Made by a program: the position numbers and the translations under genes. From JABDBE01 sp049585795 (GTDB lineage Bacteria > Acidobacteriota > Terriglobia > Terriglobales > Acidobacteriaceae): 64,000 nucleotides of DNA. Positions within the stretch are counted from its first letter, which is position 1. Each line of letters starts with the position of its first letter. Location: contig JBAVAQ010000026.1 in assembly GCA_049585795.1 (NCBI GenBank), positions 248,001 to 312,000 on the forward strand. The letters are read 5' to 3'. Shown here piece by piece: positions 51,201 to 60,200 of the stretch. Under the pieces are notes generated by a model. That model was not told the origin of the DNA. It did no database searches and saw only the letters and a program-made list of their open reading frames with translations.

Positions 51201-52225
51201 ATAACACGAATACAAACTTCGTCAATCTGGAGGCGGCGTGCTTTGGCACGCCTGGCAAGAACTTCCCCGATCCCAACAGCCTGCGCACGTTTGCGCCGGG
51301 GTTCGGCCAAATCTTCTCGTTGCAGAACGTGGCGAATTCCGACTACAACGCGCTCCAATTCACCTTGCGTCGCGCGACCGGCCCTCTGACGGTTGGCCTT
51401 TCTTACACCTACAGCCATTCCATCGACGATTCTTCGGACCGCTCCGACACCACTCTGGTCAATTCATTTAATCTCAGCTCGAACAAGGCAAGCTCAAATT
51501 TTGACCAGCGCCACCTGCTGAATATCAGCTATGTGTATAAACTCGACAGCTTCGTCAACAAGCTTCGCTACTGGTTCTCGGATATCGGCTACGACGACAA
51601 CGCCTCAACGCAAGCTGCGGCGATGCCGGAAAGCTCATCTGCCTGGGCCCACGCTCTGCAGAATGGATGGGAACTGTCGGGGATCACGATCTTTCAAACG
51701 GGCACGCCTTTCAGCATCATCAATGGCGGAAGCAGCAACGGCATCTCTGTGCTGGATAACGCCGGCGTGGCCAATGGGACGGGCGCCGGATCATATCCCG
51801 ATGTGATTGGAGACCCGCACAAACTCGCGCCAATCGGCGGCAATAACCCCGAGAGTATCGGCCCCATCCTGGCCAATCCCGCCGCATTCGGCGCTCCCGT
51901 GGGTCTGACTTTCGGAGACGCAGGCCGCAATTTCATGAACAATCCCAGCCGTTTGAACTTTGATGTTGCGCTCTTGAAACATTTCAAAATCACCGAGGGC
52001 AGCAATCTCGAATTTCGCGCCGAAGCGTTCAACGTTTTCAATCACACCCAGTTCCGCATTTACGATCCCGACAAAGGCAACACTGGCAGCAACACGATTA
52101 CCTGCTACGGCGGCCTGAATAACTCCGCCGGCGACCCCAGTTGCCTTGAGGGCAATTCCTTCCTGCATCCCGTCGACGCGCATCGCCCCCGCACCATGCA
52201 ATTCGGCCTGAAATACAACTTCTAA
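48287..52225 (+). CDS. Oar-like TonB-dependent outer-membrane receptor
   Basis: A 1,312-residue outer-membrane protein. After a signal peptide (IIAVVLFISAPALAQGAKS) there is a carboxypeptidase-regulatory-like domain (residues ~40-125; VTGIVTDQTGAVLPGATAII, GEYSLGGLPAGTYTLTISAP), a TonB plug (residues ~130-260; LGLNGRNFTQLIALTPGVSN, SASGTVIATTKAGTKQFHG), and a long beta-barrel ending RTMQFGLKYNF, with the C-terminal Phe typical of barrels. This architecture (Oar-like) is greatly expanded in Acidobacteriota and is tied to uptake of large ligands or adhesion. Start: GTG 48287 or GTG 48296. The Ig-like lipoprotein and hydrolase-like protein are the nearest neighbours. Confidence 0.93.
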   Translation: MNLVRFPKISLRIIAVVLFISAPALAQGAKSPTNSAKGKAVVTGIVTDQTGAVLPGATAIITNGAGVTETAATNDRGEYSLGGLPAGTYTLTISAPAFKEFRSDGLALSAAQSIAIDAVLEPAGTTTSVNVEGQKVSQVETETSQIVGTITQKELVSLGLNGRNFTQLIALTPGVSNQTGQDEAKVGILGSVRYSVNGGRVEYNSFNVDGGDVLNAGLNGNQSTLIVYPSLDALSEVQVLTSNYGAMYGQSASGTVIATTKAGTKQFHGVAYEFIRNEFFNARNYFDETTKAPLYRRNDFGGAIGGPLYIPGVFNTNKDKTYFFFSEEFRFERTPTDFNQAVPSLAERTGNFSDLCPFVLPGLQTDFTRTAYPDCPAFGIDQNTGKPQTFPGNQVPIDPNAQAILGTNIIPAPDATAGCNSTAGSCFDAVVSPSTYWREELFRIDHNITQNMRTTFRYIHDSWDTTILSPQWGAVQNTFPTIQSTFTGPGLSMLAHLTNTISPSLLNEFVFSYTTDHITLQNIDANGVTWQRPSGLTTGYLFNNGFGGKVPGIVIGGTNAAYGGFGFGVDPGYLPWHHSNPTYNFRDDLSKVVGKHTLQMGVQFVIAQRNEINQAVGANTGDQQGILTFSNVSSFNSKGNAFADFLLGQPTGTPGVLEGGIKTFQQDSTQRNYFNRYQIAEPYFQDDWRMSPRLTLNLGLRVSLYGNWHEKYNNVYNWVPSVYSKSLAAQTTIDAFTGVLLNGPPSTCTPPPGSISSPCSPIPLNLSNLDPRITNGLQRCGVNGIPNGCMTSHIFNPAPRIGFAWDPFGDGKTSIRAGYGIFFHHGIGNEANTGSLEGSAPLVLDMTQNHPTSYECIGGVGAGCGTSGAFPLNVTAIPTRAIWPYVQQWSVSVQRELSNNTIATLGYVGSKGTHLTTELQVNQLVPAVSTDNPFGPLGLAPGQPVTSTLCNSYTGTSFTFVTPTNPNGVVWDNTNTNFVNLEAACFGTPGKNFPDPNSLRTFAPGFGQIFSLQNVANSDYNALQFTLRRATGPLTVGLSYTYSHSIDDSSDRSDTTLVNSFNLSSNKASSNFDQRHLLNISYVYKLDSFVNKLRYWFSDIGYDDNASTQAAAMPESSSAWAHALQNGWELSGITIFQTGTPFSIINGGSSNGISVLDNAGVANGTGAGSYPDVIGDPHKLAPIGGNNPESIGPILANPAAFGAPVGLTFGDAGRNFMNNPSRLNFDVALLKHFKITEGSNLEFRAEAFNVFNHTQFRIYDPDKGNTGSNTITCYGGLNNSAGDPSCLEGNSFLHPVDAHRPRTMQFGLKYNF

Positions 52226-52235
52226 GGCAACCATC

Positions 52236-52274
52236 TGGATCGTGGGTGCCCCGCTCCTTGCGTGTTTTGCAAGG
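52236..52274. repeat. GGTGCCCC hairpin repeat, copy 1
   Basis: GGGTGCCCCGCTCCTTGCGT, then GTTTTGCAAGGGGCGGGAAC. The arms CCCGCTCCTTGC and GCAAGGGGCGGG pair with one bulge. It lies 11 bases after the TonB receptor stop. Copy 2 is 260 bases downstream in the same orientation. Confidence 0.75.
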
Positions 52275-52714
52275 GGCGGGAACTGTCACATCTTCGGATG
52301 GCCGTTGCACTCACACCAGCCGTCGAGCTGCCGCATAAGTAACCTAAGAACGGGAAGGGCACGGCTTCAGCCGTGCCGCCAAGCCGCAAAAGTCGATCTA
52401 GGCCCCGCAGGGAGCGATGCTCCCCAGGCCGCAGGGTTGTAGGGACTGGAGGCTGGCCCACCCACCAAAGTGCAACTCTAAATTACATATGGAATTAGGG
52501 TGCCCCACTCTTTCCACGCTCTTTGCGGAAGGGGTGGGAGGCGGGTTGCCAGAGTCCAGAACGTTCGCAGGCGGGCGGACTCATGTGAGCGGCCCGACCG
52601 GGCAAGACTCACTCCGCCCATGCGAACAAAACGCCGGGCAGCCAGCCTCGTCGTTCCCACCTTTATAAGTGTTTTTTGAGCTATTTTCTGCACGAGAATA
52701 TGTGCAAGTTGCAC
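52275..52714. repeat. Composite repeat-filled intergenic stretch
   Basis: No gene is seen. It holds GGGCACGGCTTCAGCCGTGCC (52357-52377, perfect hairpin), GGGGAGC-type arms around GCAGGGAGCGATGCTCC, and a second GGTGCCCC hairpin at 52498-52542 (CCCCACTCTTTCC facing GGAAGGGGTGGG). The composite is typical of a gap that collects palindromic repeats. The hairpins could also end receptor transcription, though no T-run follows. Confidence 0.65.
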
Positions 52715-53509
52715 TTACGGAGTAGGTCTTCTCCGGCGCTCGGTCGACGCTAGACGTGACGCCCCTGGGGGCGTCGTACAAGCAAGGCAAGTGCATCCGT
52801 CGTTGGGCGTGAGTTGCCAGGCGGCAACCGCATCGAGGCGATAGCCGACACCTCGAATAGTTTTCAAGTATGTCGGACTCGTCCGGTCCGGCTCAATCTT
52901 CTCCCGGATTCGCCGTATGCACGCATCCACGCTGCGTGGGGTCACGAATTGCATGTCTCCCCAAACCGCATCGAGCAGGAGATCGCGAGTGAACACCTGG
53001 CCACGATGGCGGGCCAGGTATTCGATGAGGCGAAACTCCAAACTGGTAGTCGGCACTTCGCTGCCACGAACGGAAACCTTCATGGCCAGACTGTCGATGA
53101 CCAGGTCCGCCGTCTCAGTGCGGGATCGTCCGTGCGTGGGCGCAAACCGGCGCAAAACGGCTTGCACCCGGGCCACCAGTTCACGCGGGCTGAACGGCTT
53201 CACAATGCAATCGTCCGCGCCCGACTCGAGAGCCAGAGCACGATGTTCCTCGGCAGCTTCGGGTAAGAGAAAAACGATGGCTGTTCTTGCCAGCGCACGA
53301 TGTTCGCGAATCTGCCGGCACAAATCCAGCCCATTGCCGTCCGGCATCATCATCGTGATCAGCATTAACGAAGGATGGTGGTCCTGTGCTTCCTGAATTA
53401 CGTTGGACGTCGAAAACGTACGCACCGCATAGCCCGCCTCTTCGAGGCACCACCGCGCCAGCTCACGAATCTCTGTCTCATCTTCGATCACAAAAATGAG
53501 CTGCTTCAT
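52715..53509 (-). CDS. OmpR/PhoB-type response regulator lacking the phospho-Asp
   Basis: The 264-residue protein has a receiver domain (MKQLIFVIEDETEIRELARW; GADDCIVKPFSPREL) and a winged-helix DNA-binding domain (residues ~140-230; LEFRLIEYLARHRGQVFTRD, SVDACIRRIREKIEPDRTSP, IRGVGYRLDAV). The position of the phospho-acceptor Asp is Thr52 in LMLITMMMPDGNG, and the switch Thr region reads VFLLPEA. It is thus an atypical regulator, unlikely to be controlled by phosphorylation. The last ~33 residues after GYRLDAVAAW are an extra tail encoded over a palindrome (52758-52775). I chose ATG 53509. No cognate kinase is adjacent. Confidence 0.88.
   Translation of the reverse strand: MKQLIFVIEDETEIRELARWCLEEAGYAVRTFSTSNVIQEAQDHHPSLMLITMMMPDGNGLDLCRQIREHRALARTAIVFLLPEAAEEHRALALESGADDCIVKPFSPRELVARVQAVLRRFAPTHGRSRTETADLVIDSLAMKVSVRGSEVPTTSLEFRLIEYLARHRGQVFTRDLLLDAVWGDMQFVTPRSVDACIRRIREKIEPDRTSPTYLKTIRGVGYRLDAVAAWQLTPNDGCTCLACTTPPGASRLASTERRRRPTP
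52758..52775. repeat. GC hairpin inside the 3' end of the response regulator gene
   Basis: GACGCCCCTGGGGGCGTC: an 8-bp perfect stem with a two-base loop. It is translated as part of the C-terminal extension that lies beyond the conserved winged helix, and may be a repeat that replaced the original stop codon. It is another case of a palindrome in coding DNA in this window. Confidence 0.6.
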
Positions 53510-53876
53510 GAACGCGTCCCCATTCACTCTCCGGGCGCTAACCTGCGCACACCGTGGCACAGGACCTGCATTACCAAGTAAGGAAGTGCGACCAATTGTC
53601 GCGATGCCGAGAGCCTGCGGACATGCCGCAACCAGTTTTGAGACTGACTCGTACGACGCGAAAGGAAGACCAGAGCCAGTCATCGGCCTATCCTGTTCGG
53701 TCTCGTAGTGTAGGCCGTCCTCTGTTACGGACGCGTGACCGCAAGATGAATAACATGTAAATTCCAGTCCGCTCTTTGAGCTTCGAAAAGCCCGCTTGCC
53801 GCGGTTTCAGGCTAGACGCTATTCTGTCCTTTGCAACTTCCAAAACCGTTCCTAAGACTTTTCCGAACCGGTGCCA
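53510..53876. other. Divergent intergenic region
   Basis: About 367 bases between the divergent response-regulator and SET-domain genes. The response-regulator frame remains open back to 53683, but those residues do not resemble the family. Promoters for both genes are expected here. I see no repeat or RNA gene. Confidence 0.4.
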
Positions 53877-54419
53877 ATGCCTCGACCAACACCCCGCAAG
53901 TTTGACCGTGACGCAAGGCGAAAGCACACGGGACCCAACCACCTCGTGATCAGCCGATCCAAGATTGATTCTGAGGGTTGCCACACTACTGCTGCCATCA
54001 AGAAGGGCACGTTCGTGGTGGAGTACACCGGGCCGCGCATCACCATCAAACAAGCCGACGCGCTTTACGATGACCATCCGCGCACCTATTTGTTCGGTCT
54101 CACCGACGGCAAACACGTCATCGATGGCGAAGGTGTGGCGGCATTCATCAATCACTCCTGCGATCCCAATTGCGAAGCAGATGAAATTAAAGGTCGCGTG
54201 TGGATTATTGCGTCCCGTGACATTGCGGCGGGCGAAGAACTTACCTACGACTACAACTTGTACGACGGCGATCTCGATGATCCGTCGCCATGCTTCTGCG
54301 GCGCGCCCAATTGCCGCGGAAGCATGTACTCAGAAAAAGAGCTGGTGCGGCGTGCGAAGCTGCTCCAGCGGCGGGGCATGAGAAAGAAAAAGGGCGAGTT
54401 GAAGAAATCCAGAACCTGA
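53877..54419 (+). CDS. SET-domain protein (lysine methyltransferase-like)
   Basis: The 180-residue protein contains a complete SET core: GCHTTAAIKKGTFVVEYTGP, AFINHSCDPNCEADEIKGRV (SAM- and substrate-binding NHS motif) and IAAGEELTYDYNLYDGD. A post-SET Cys cluster follows (CFCGAPNCRGSMYS; with Cys in NHSC). The tail is rich in Arg/Lys (LLQRRGMRKKKGELKKSRT). SET proteins transfer methyl groups to lysine; bacterial members are scattered and their substrates mostly unknown. ATG 53877 or GTG 53871 is the start. It is divergent from the response regulator and convergent with the RND operon. Confidence 0.92.
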   Translation: MPRPTPRKFDRDARRKHTGPNHLVISRSKIDSEGCHTTAAIKKGTFVVEYTGPRITIKQADALYDDHPRTYLFGLTDGKHVIDGEGVAAFINHSCDPNCEADEIKGRVWIIASRDIAAGEELTYDYNLYDGDLDDPSPCFCGAPNCRGSMYSEKELVRRAKLLQRRGMRKKKGELKKSRT

Positions 54420-54493
54420 ATTGCGGTTCGCCGCCTCCGCGAGCTGCCGCAGAGTGCGCCGAGAAGCAGGAAGCAAACGAATCGCCGACGCAG

Positions 54494-56002
54494 CTATTGG
54501 CCAGACGGAACCGGAGCGCGCGATTCCATCTTTACGGTGGACAAACTGGACGCATCCCAACCCCCGCCCAACGCCTTGACCAGCAGTACGCTGGCTACCA
54601 TGCGACGCCCGGAAATCTGCACCGCCGTGCGTTCGTTAGCCAGCGCGGTGGTTTGCGCCGTGATGACCTCCAGATAGGCGGTCACGCCGCCCTTGTAGCG
54701 AGTGTTCGAAAGAGACAGCGAATGTTCCGCCGCCGCAACGGCCGCGCTTTCAGTCTTGGATTCATCTTCCAACAGGCGCAATGCCGCCAGATTGTCTTCC
54801 ACTTCCTGATATGCCGTGAGCACATCCTGACGATAGTTGGCCACTGCTTGATCGTAAGCGGCGCGAGCCTGATCGCTGGCAGCCCGGCGACGTCCGACGT
54901 CAAAGGCGGTCACCACCGCGGAAGCTCCCACGGCAGCGAACGCACTCGGGCCGGAAAGCCAATTCACGATCGTCGTGCTTTCGAAACCGGCGCTGGGAAA
55001 CAGGTTGAACAAAGGATAGTATGCGGCCTTCGCTATTCCAATCTGGGCATTTGCCGACGCCATCAGTCGTTCATTGGCGGCGACATCGGGACGGCGCTCC
55101 AGTAGCTCCGAGGGCAATCCCGGCGGGATTACCGGAGGCGTCGCATTCAGCACGGCAAATGACAGCGTGAACGTTGAAGCCGGCTCCCCGATAAGAACGG
55201 CGATTGCGTGTTCATACTGCGTCCGCTGCTCTCTCACGTCAATGGCCTGCGCGCGTGCGGTCTCCAGCTGAGTCTGGGCCTGCGCCACGTCCACCTGCGA
55301 CGCTACTCCGCCCTTATAACGATACTCGGTCAGCTCCAATTGCTTCACATAACTGGCCACGGTGTCGTCGAGCAACTGCGCCTCGGCGTCCAACTCGCGG
55401 GCTTGAAAGTAATCAACCGCCAATTCGGCATGTACGCTCAGTCTTACGGATTCAAGGTCAGCCAAGGTCGCTTGCGCGTTCGCACGCGCAGACTCGACGG
55501 TCCGGCGTACGCTGCCCCACACGTCCGGTTCGTACGACATGTCGACCGGAACGACCAGGTCATTTGCCGTTTCACCAGTCCCCGGAGTCAGGCTCAACGG
55601 ACGATTCCCGGAATAACGCTCACGCGTAGCCAAGACCCCAGCTGTGATCGTCGGATAATAATCCGCGCGATTGTAACGAACCGTGGCCCGCGCCTGCGCA
55701 AACTGTGCCTGAGCCGCTTTCAGGTTCTGGTTCGAAATATTGACTTTCTCCTCCAACGCATTGAGCTGTGGATCCTGATAAATCTCCCACCATTTTCCCC
55801 GCAACGTCTGATCGGCTGGTTGCGCTATTTTCCAGTTCTGTGGGGTTTCTTTGTAACCCGGGGGAACAGGCGCGGAAGGCCTTGAATAGCGCGGACCGAC
55901 GGCACACCCGCACATCAGCACGAGCGCGGCGAAGAGCGTGGCGCACAATCTTGATGGCGCCAGTCTTGCAAAACCCTTACGTGTTTGCCGCGAGCCAATC
56001 AC
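54494..56002 (-). CDS. RND efflux outer-membrane lipoprotein (NodT/OprM type)
   Basis: The 502-residue protein is the outer-membrane channel of the tripartite pump. A signal sequence ends in a lipoprotein-like CGCAVGP segment, followed by the OprM start PRYSRPSAPVPPGYKE. The two TolC-type repeats are evident (YRADYYPTI-like, LELTEYRYKGGVASQVDVAQ and SLSNTRYKGGVTAYLEVITA; LPSELLERRPDVAANERLMA). Its first four bases overlap the end of the adaptor gene (ATGA), showing tight coupling. Confidence 0.93.
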   Translation of the reverse strand: MIGSRQTRKGFARLAPSRLCATLFAALVLMCGCAVGPRYSRPSAPVPPGYKETPQNWKIAQPADQTLRGKWWEIYQDPQLNALEEKVNISNQNLKAAQAQFAQARATVRYNRADYYPTITAGVLATRERYSGNRPLSLTPGTGETANDLVVPVDMSYEPDVWGSVRRTVESARANAQATLADLESVRLSVHAELAVDYFQARELDAEAQLLDDTVASYVKQLELTEYRYKGGVASQVDVAQAQTQLETARAQAIDVREQRTQYEHAIAVLIGEPASTFTLSFAVLNATPPVIPPGLPSELLERRPDVAANERLMASANAQIGIAKAAYYPLFNLFPSAGFESTTIVNWLSGPSAFAAVGASAVVTAFDVGRRRAASDQARAAYDQAVANYRQDVLTAYQEVEDNLAALRLLEDESKTESAAVAAAEHSLSLSNTRYKGGVTAYLEVITAQTTALANERTAVQISGRRMVASVLLVKALGGGWDASSLSTVKMESRAPVPSGQ

Positions 56003-57237
56003 TGTTTCGTTTCTCCCGAACCCGTTGCTGGCTGGGCAATGCGGACTTCTTCTCCCGATACAATCGAATCCGGCGGATTGGCAATGATGGATTCATCGCC
56101 AGTCAGTCCAGCCACCACTTCGACTTCGGAACCGAAATCGTGGCCCAACGTAATCGGTTTAAGCTCCGCGCGGCCGCCGTCGGCGACTGCAGCTACGCGA
56201 AGTCCTTCCGATCGAAATATCAGCGTATTGACAGGAAGGATAAAGGCCGAGGTCGCCGTTGGCAGCTTCAAATGCACCTCCGCGTAAGCTCCGCTGAACA
56301 GCGTGCCCGTCGGATTATTTACGCGAATTTCCACCAGTAAAGTTCGCGTGGTCTGGTCGATAGCTTGCGCCGTTCGCACTAGCGTTCCGGGGAAGACCCG
56401 CCCGGGAAACTCCGGAAGCACCAGCTCAGCCGTCAGTCCGGGCTTTGCCGCTTGTGAGTACACCTGCGGCACGCTGACATAGACTCGCAATTTGTCCGGC
56501 TGGACAATATGAAAAAGCTCAGTTCTCGCCCCTCCACTGCTTCCGGAGTCGATCAACGCGCCTATATCGGTATTGCGCGCCGAAATTACGCCCGTAAAGG
56601 GGGCATAGATCTTCTCGAAGGATTGCAGTTCCTGCAGGCGTTTTACGTTGGCCTCCTCAGACTGAACCGTGGCCTGCTTGGCCGCAAAATCTCCCTCGGC
56701 GTTGTCGGCCTCCTGTTTCGAGACTGAATCCGTCTTCAGCAAGCCCGTATATCGGTCCGAGGTAATTTTCGAAAGCTTCAGATTAGCTTCCGCTGTGGCC
56801 AGGTCAGCTCGTGCTTGCCGCAGTTGCTGGTCGACTTCCGGCGTCTCAATCTCCGCCAGCAATTGGCCCGCCCTCACATGGGCCCCGATGTCTACGTACC
56901 AGGCCTTCAGGTATCCATTGGTGCGCGCGTAAATGGGAGAGTCAATGTAGGCCTGCACGTTCGCGGGAAGAACTACCTCTTGCGCCGGGGCGCCGCGCTT
57001 GGGGTGTACTACCGAGACGGTCGGAATGGCCATCTCCGCCGTCTCTTTACCCAGCGCCGCCCGCGCATGGATTCTGGGCAGAATTCCCGAAACCACGACC
57101 GCCGCCACGATGGCAAATGCCAGAACCGCAATCCACCAGCGGCGCACCGGGCGCTTTTGTGGACCAGGGCTCACCAGTTTTTGCTCCTGCAACATCACTG
57201 GCTTATCAGCTTCGTTTTGCGATTCAACCTTCATCAA
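55999..57237 (-). CDS. RND efflux periplasmic adaptor (MFP/HlyD family)
   Basis: A 412-residue membrane-fusion protein: one N-terminal anchor (WWIAVLAFAIVAAVVVSGIL), a lipoyl/hairpin region (VVLPANVQAYIDSPIYARTN, GAHVRAGQLLAEIETPEVDQ, followed by a coiled coil with LRQARADLATAEANLKLSK), and a beta-barrel domain (FPGTLVRTAQAIDQTTRTLL). It links the inner-membrane RND pump to the outer-membrane channel. It ends in an ATGA overlap with the channel gene and follows the pump gene by 42 bases. Confidence 0.93.
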   Translation of the reverse strand: MMKVESQNEADKPVMLQEQKLVSPGPQKRPVRRWWIAVLAFAIVAAVVVSGILPRIHARAALGKETAEMAIPTVSVVHPKRGAPAQEVVLPANVQAYIDSPIYARTNGYLKAWYVDIGAHVRAGQLLAEIETPEVDQQLRQARADLATAEANLKLSKITSDRYTGLLKTDSVSKQEADNAEGDFAAKQATVQSEEANVKRLQELQSFEKIYAPFTGVISARNTDIGALIDSGSSGGARTELFHIVQPDKLRVYVSVPQVYSQAAKPGLTAELVLPEFPGRVFPGTLVRTAQAIDQTTRTLLVEIRVNNPTGTLFSGAYAEVHLKLPTATSAFILPVNTLIFRSEGLRVAAVADGGRAELKPITLGHDFGSEVEVVAGLTGDESIIANPPDSIVSGEEVRIAQPATGSGETKQ

Positions 57238-57279
57238 AAAGACTCCATGAAATCCATGAGCGAGATCTTACGAACCGGA

Positions 57280-60200
57280 TCAATGCTTCGCTTGAGTTCT
57301 GGCTAACCGTTGCCTCCGCCCGTGCAGCAGACTGAAGAAGACTGGCACAAAAAACAGCGTCGCTACGGTTGCCAGCAACAAACCGCCGATTACCGCTCGG
57401 CCCAGGGGAGCATTCTGCTCGCCGCCCTCGCCTAATCCGATCGCCATCGGCACCATTCCGATGATCATGGCCAAGGCGGTCATCAGCACTGGGCGGAACC
57501 GCGTGAACCCGGCGTTGAGTGCGGCCGCGAGCGCGTCTTTGCCTTCGGTGATTTGCTCCTTCGCGAAGCTCACCACCAGGATGCTGTTGGCTGTAGCAAC
57601 TCCAACGCACATGATGGAGCCGGTGAGCGCCGGAACGCTGATGGTTGTACGGGTCACGAACAGAAACCACACGATGCCAGCAAGCGCCGCGGGCAAGGCA
57701 GAGATAATAATGAAGGGATCAAGCCAGGACTGAAAATTCACCACGATCAGCAGGTACACCAGCACAATCGAGAACAAGAGTCCGCCCAGCAGGCCCTCAT
57801 ACGACGAGCGCATGGTCTGAATCTGCCCTCGAACCATCAACTGCGAGCCGCGCGGGAGTTCCTTCTTGCTGTCCTGCACAATTCTATTGATGTCTCGAGC
57901 GACTCCGCCCAGGTCTCGGCCTTGCACCGAACCGTAAATATCAATCATCGGCTGGATGTCGTAGTGCGAGACCACGGCCAACCCGGCGCCGCGGTGGATG
58001 GAAGCAAGGCTGGCAAGAATTCCGGCGGGAGCCCCGCTCGGACCGGTCACCGGGATGTTCTCCAGATCCTGTAAAGAATCGACGCGGTACTGCGGCGTCT
58101 GGGTGGCAATGGAATAGCTCACGCCGGTCTTCGGATTCACCCAAAACTCTGGCGTGGTCTGGAAACTGCCGCTCAGGGAAATCAGCAGGTTGTTGGCGAC
58201 GTCGCGCTGCGTGAAGCCGACCTGTTGTGCCTTGGTCCGGTCCACGTCGACGTGCAAATAGGGCTGATCGAAAGGCTGCTGGATGTGCAGATCGACGGTA
58301 CCAGGAATCTGCTGCAGCCGTTCCAGCAACTTGTCGGCGAATGCCCGGTTGCCGTCCGTGTTGTAACCCACAACCTGCACGTCGATCGGAGACGGGAGAC
58401 CGAAGTTCAGAATCTGGCTGACAATGTCAGCCGGGAGGAACGAGAAGGTGATTCCGGGGAACTCCTCCGGAAGTCTTAAACGCAGATCGTGAACGTACTG
58501 CGCCGTTGGCTGATGGCCCTTCGACAAACTGACGAGAATGTCGACATCCGCCGGCCCGATGGGAGCAGAGTTGCTGTAGGAAAGGTTGATGCTGCTATAA
58601 GGCAGACCGATGGTGTCGATAATGCTGTCGATTTCCTTGGGCGGAATCTGCTGGCGGATCGACTGCTCCACCAGATCAGAAAGGCGCGCGGTTTCTTCAA
58701 TACGCGTTCCGGTACGCGCCCGCATATGCAATTTGAACTGGCCCGCGTCCACCGCGGGGAAGAAATCCTGACCCAGCCAAGGAACCAGAAACACTACTGA
58801 AGCTAGACACACGCCCAGAAAGATAAGTAGAAAAGCGCGGTTGTGGTGAAGGCAACGCTCCAAAAGCCCGTGGTAGCCTTCGCGGAAACGCTCAAAGGCT
58901 TCTTCAAACTTAATCTGCATGGCGACCAGTGGGTTTCGGCTTTGACTCGCCGCCAGGGTCTCCGCTTCATGGCCACGCAACAAATACTTGGCCATGGTCG
59001 GCACCAGCGTCCGGGACAGGAGGTAGGAAGCCAGCATGGCGAACACGACTGCTTCCGCGAGGGGCACGAACAGATACCGCGCAACTCCGGAAAGGAAAAA
59101 CATAGGCACGAAGACGATGCAGATGGCGAGGGTAGAAACGAAGGCGGGAACCGCGATTTGCTGTGCGCCGTCCAGAATGGCGTGCTCGACCTCTTTTCCG
59201 AGCGCCAGATTCCGGTTGATGTTTTCGATTTCCACGGTGGCGTCATCCACCAGGATGCCGACCGCCAGCGCCAGCCCACCGAGAGTCATGATGTTGATGG
59301 TCTCGCCCAGAGCGCTCAGCACGATGATCGAAGTGAGGATCGAGAGCGGAATGGAAACCGCGATGATGACTGTGCTGCGCCAGTTGCCCAGAAAGATCAG
59401 AATCATCAGGCCGGTGAGGCAGGCTGCGATGGTTGCTTCTTTCAGCACGCCATCAATCGATGCCCGAACGAAAAGCGATTGGTCCGCCAGCGGCCGTATA
59501 TGCAGCTCCGGCGGCAACCCCGCTTGAATCTCGGGTAAAAGAGACTTTATGCCGGCAATGATGCTGAGCGTAGAAGCCTGGCCAGACTTCAGTACGGTAA
59601 TCAGGACGGAGCGCTGGCCATTCACCCGCACGATATTCGTCTGCGGCGGAAAACCGTCCCTCACATACGCCACATCGTGGATGTAAATGGTCGTGCCGCC
59701 CACGGTCTTGATCGGCAATTGATTCAGTTCAGCCATCGTCGTGGGGGCGCTGTTGGTGTCGACGGCATACTCAAAAGCCCCGATTTTGGACGTCCCGGCC
59801 GGAAGAATCAGGTTCTGCGCGCTGATCGCATTGACCACATCCAGCGGTGACAGACCCTTCGATTGCAGCGCATTCGTGTCCAGGTCAACCTGCACCTGGC
59901 GCTGCTTCCCGCCGTAGGGATACGGGATGGCGCACCCCGGAACCGTAATCAAACGAGTGCGAATGAAATTAACGCCATAGTCGAACAGTTGCTGCTCGGA
60001 AAGTTTTTGCCCCGAAAGAGCCAGCTGAATAATGGGCACGCTGGAAGCGCTGTAGGTAATGACCAGAGGCGGTGTGGTTCCCGGTGGCAATTGCCGGAGT
60101 TGGGTCTGGGAGATTGCCGTCACTTGCGCGATCGCTTTGGTGATATCGGCATGCGGCTGGAAAAATACTTTCACCACCGCGATACCATTCAGCGATTGCG

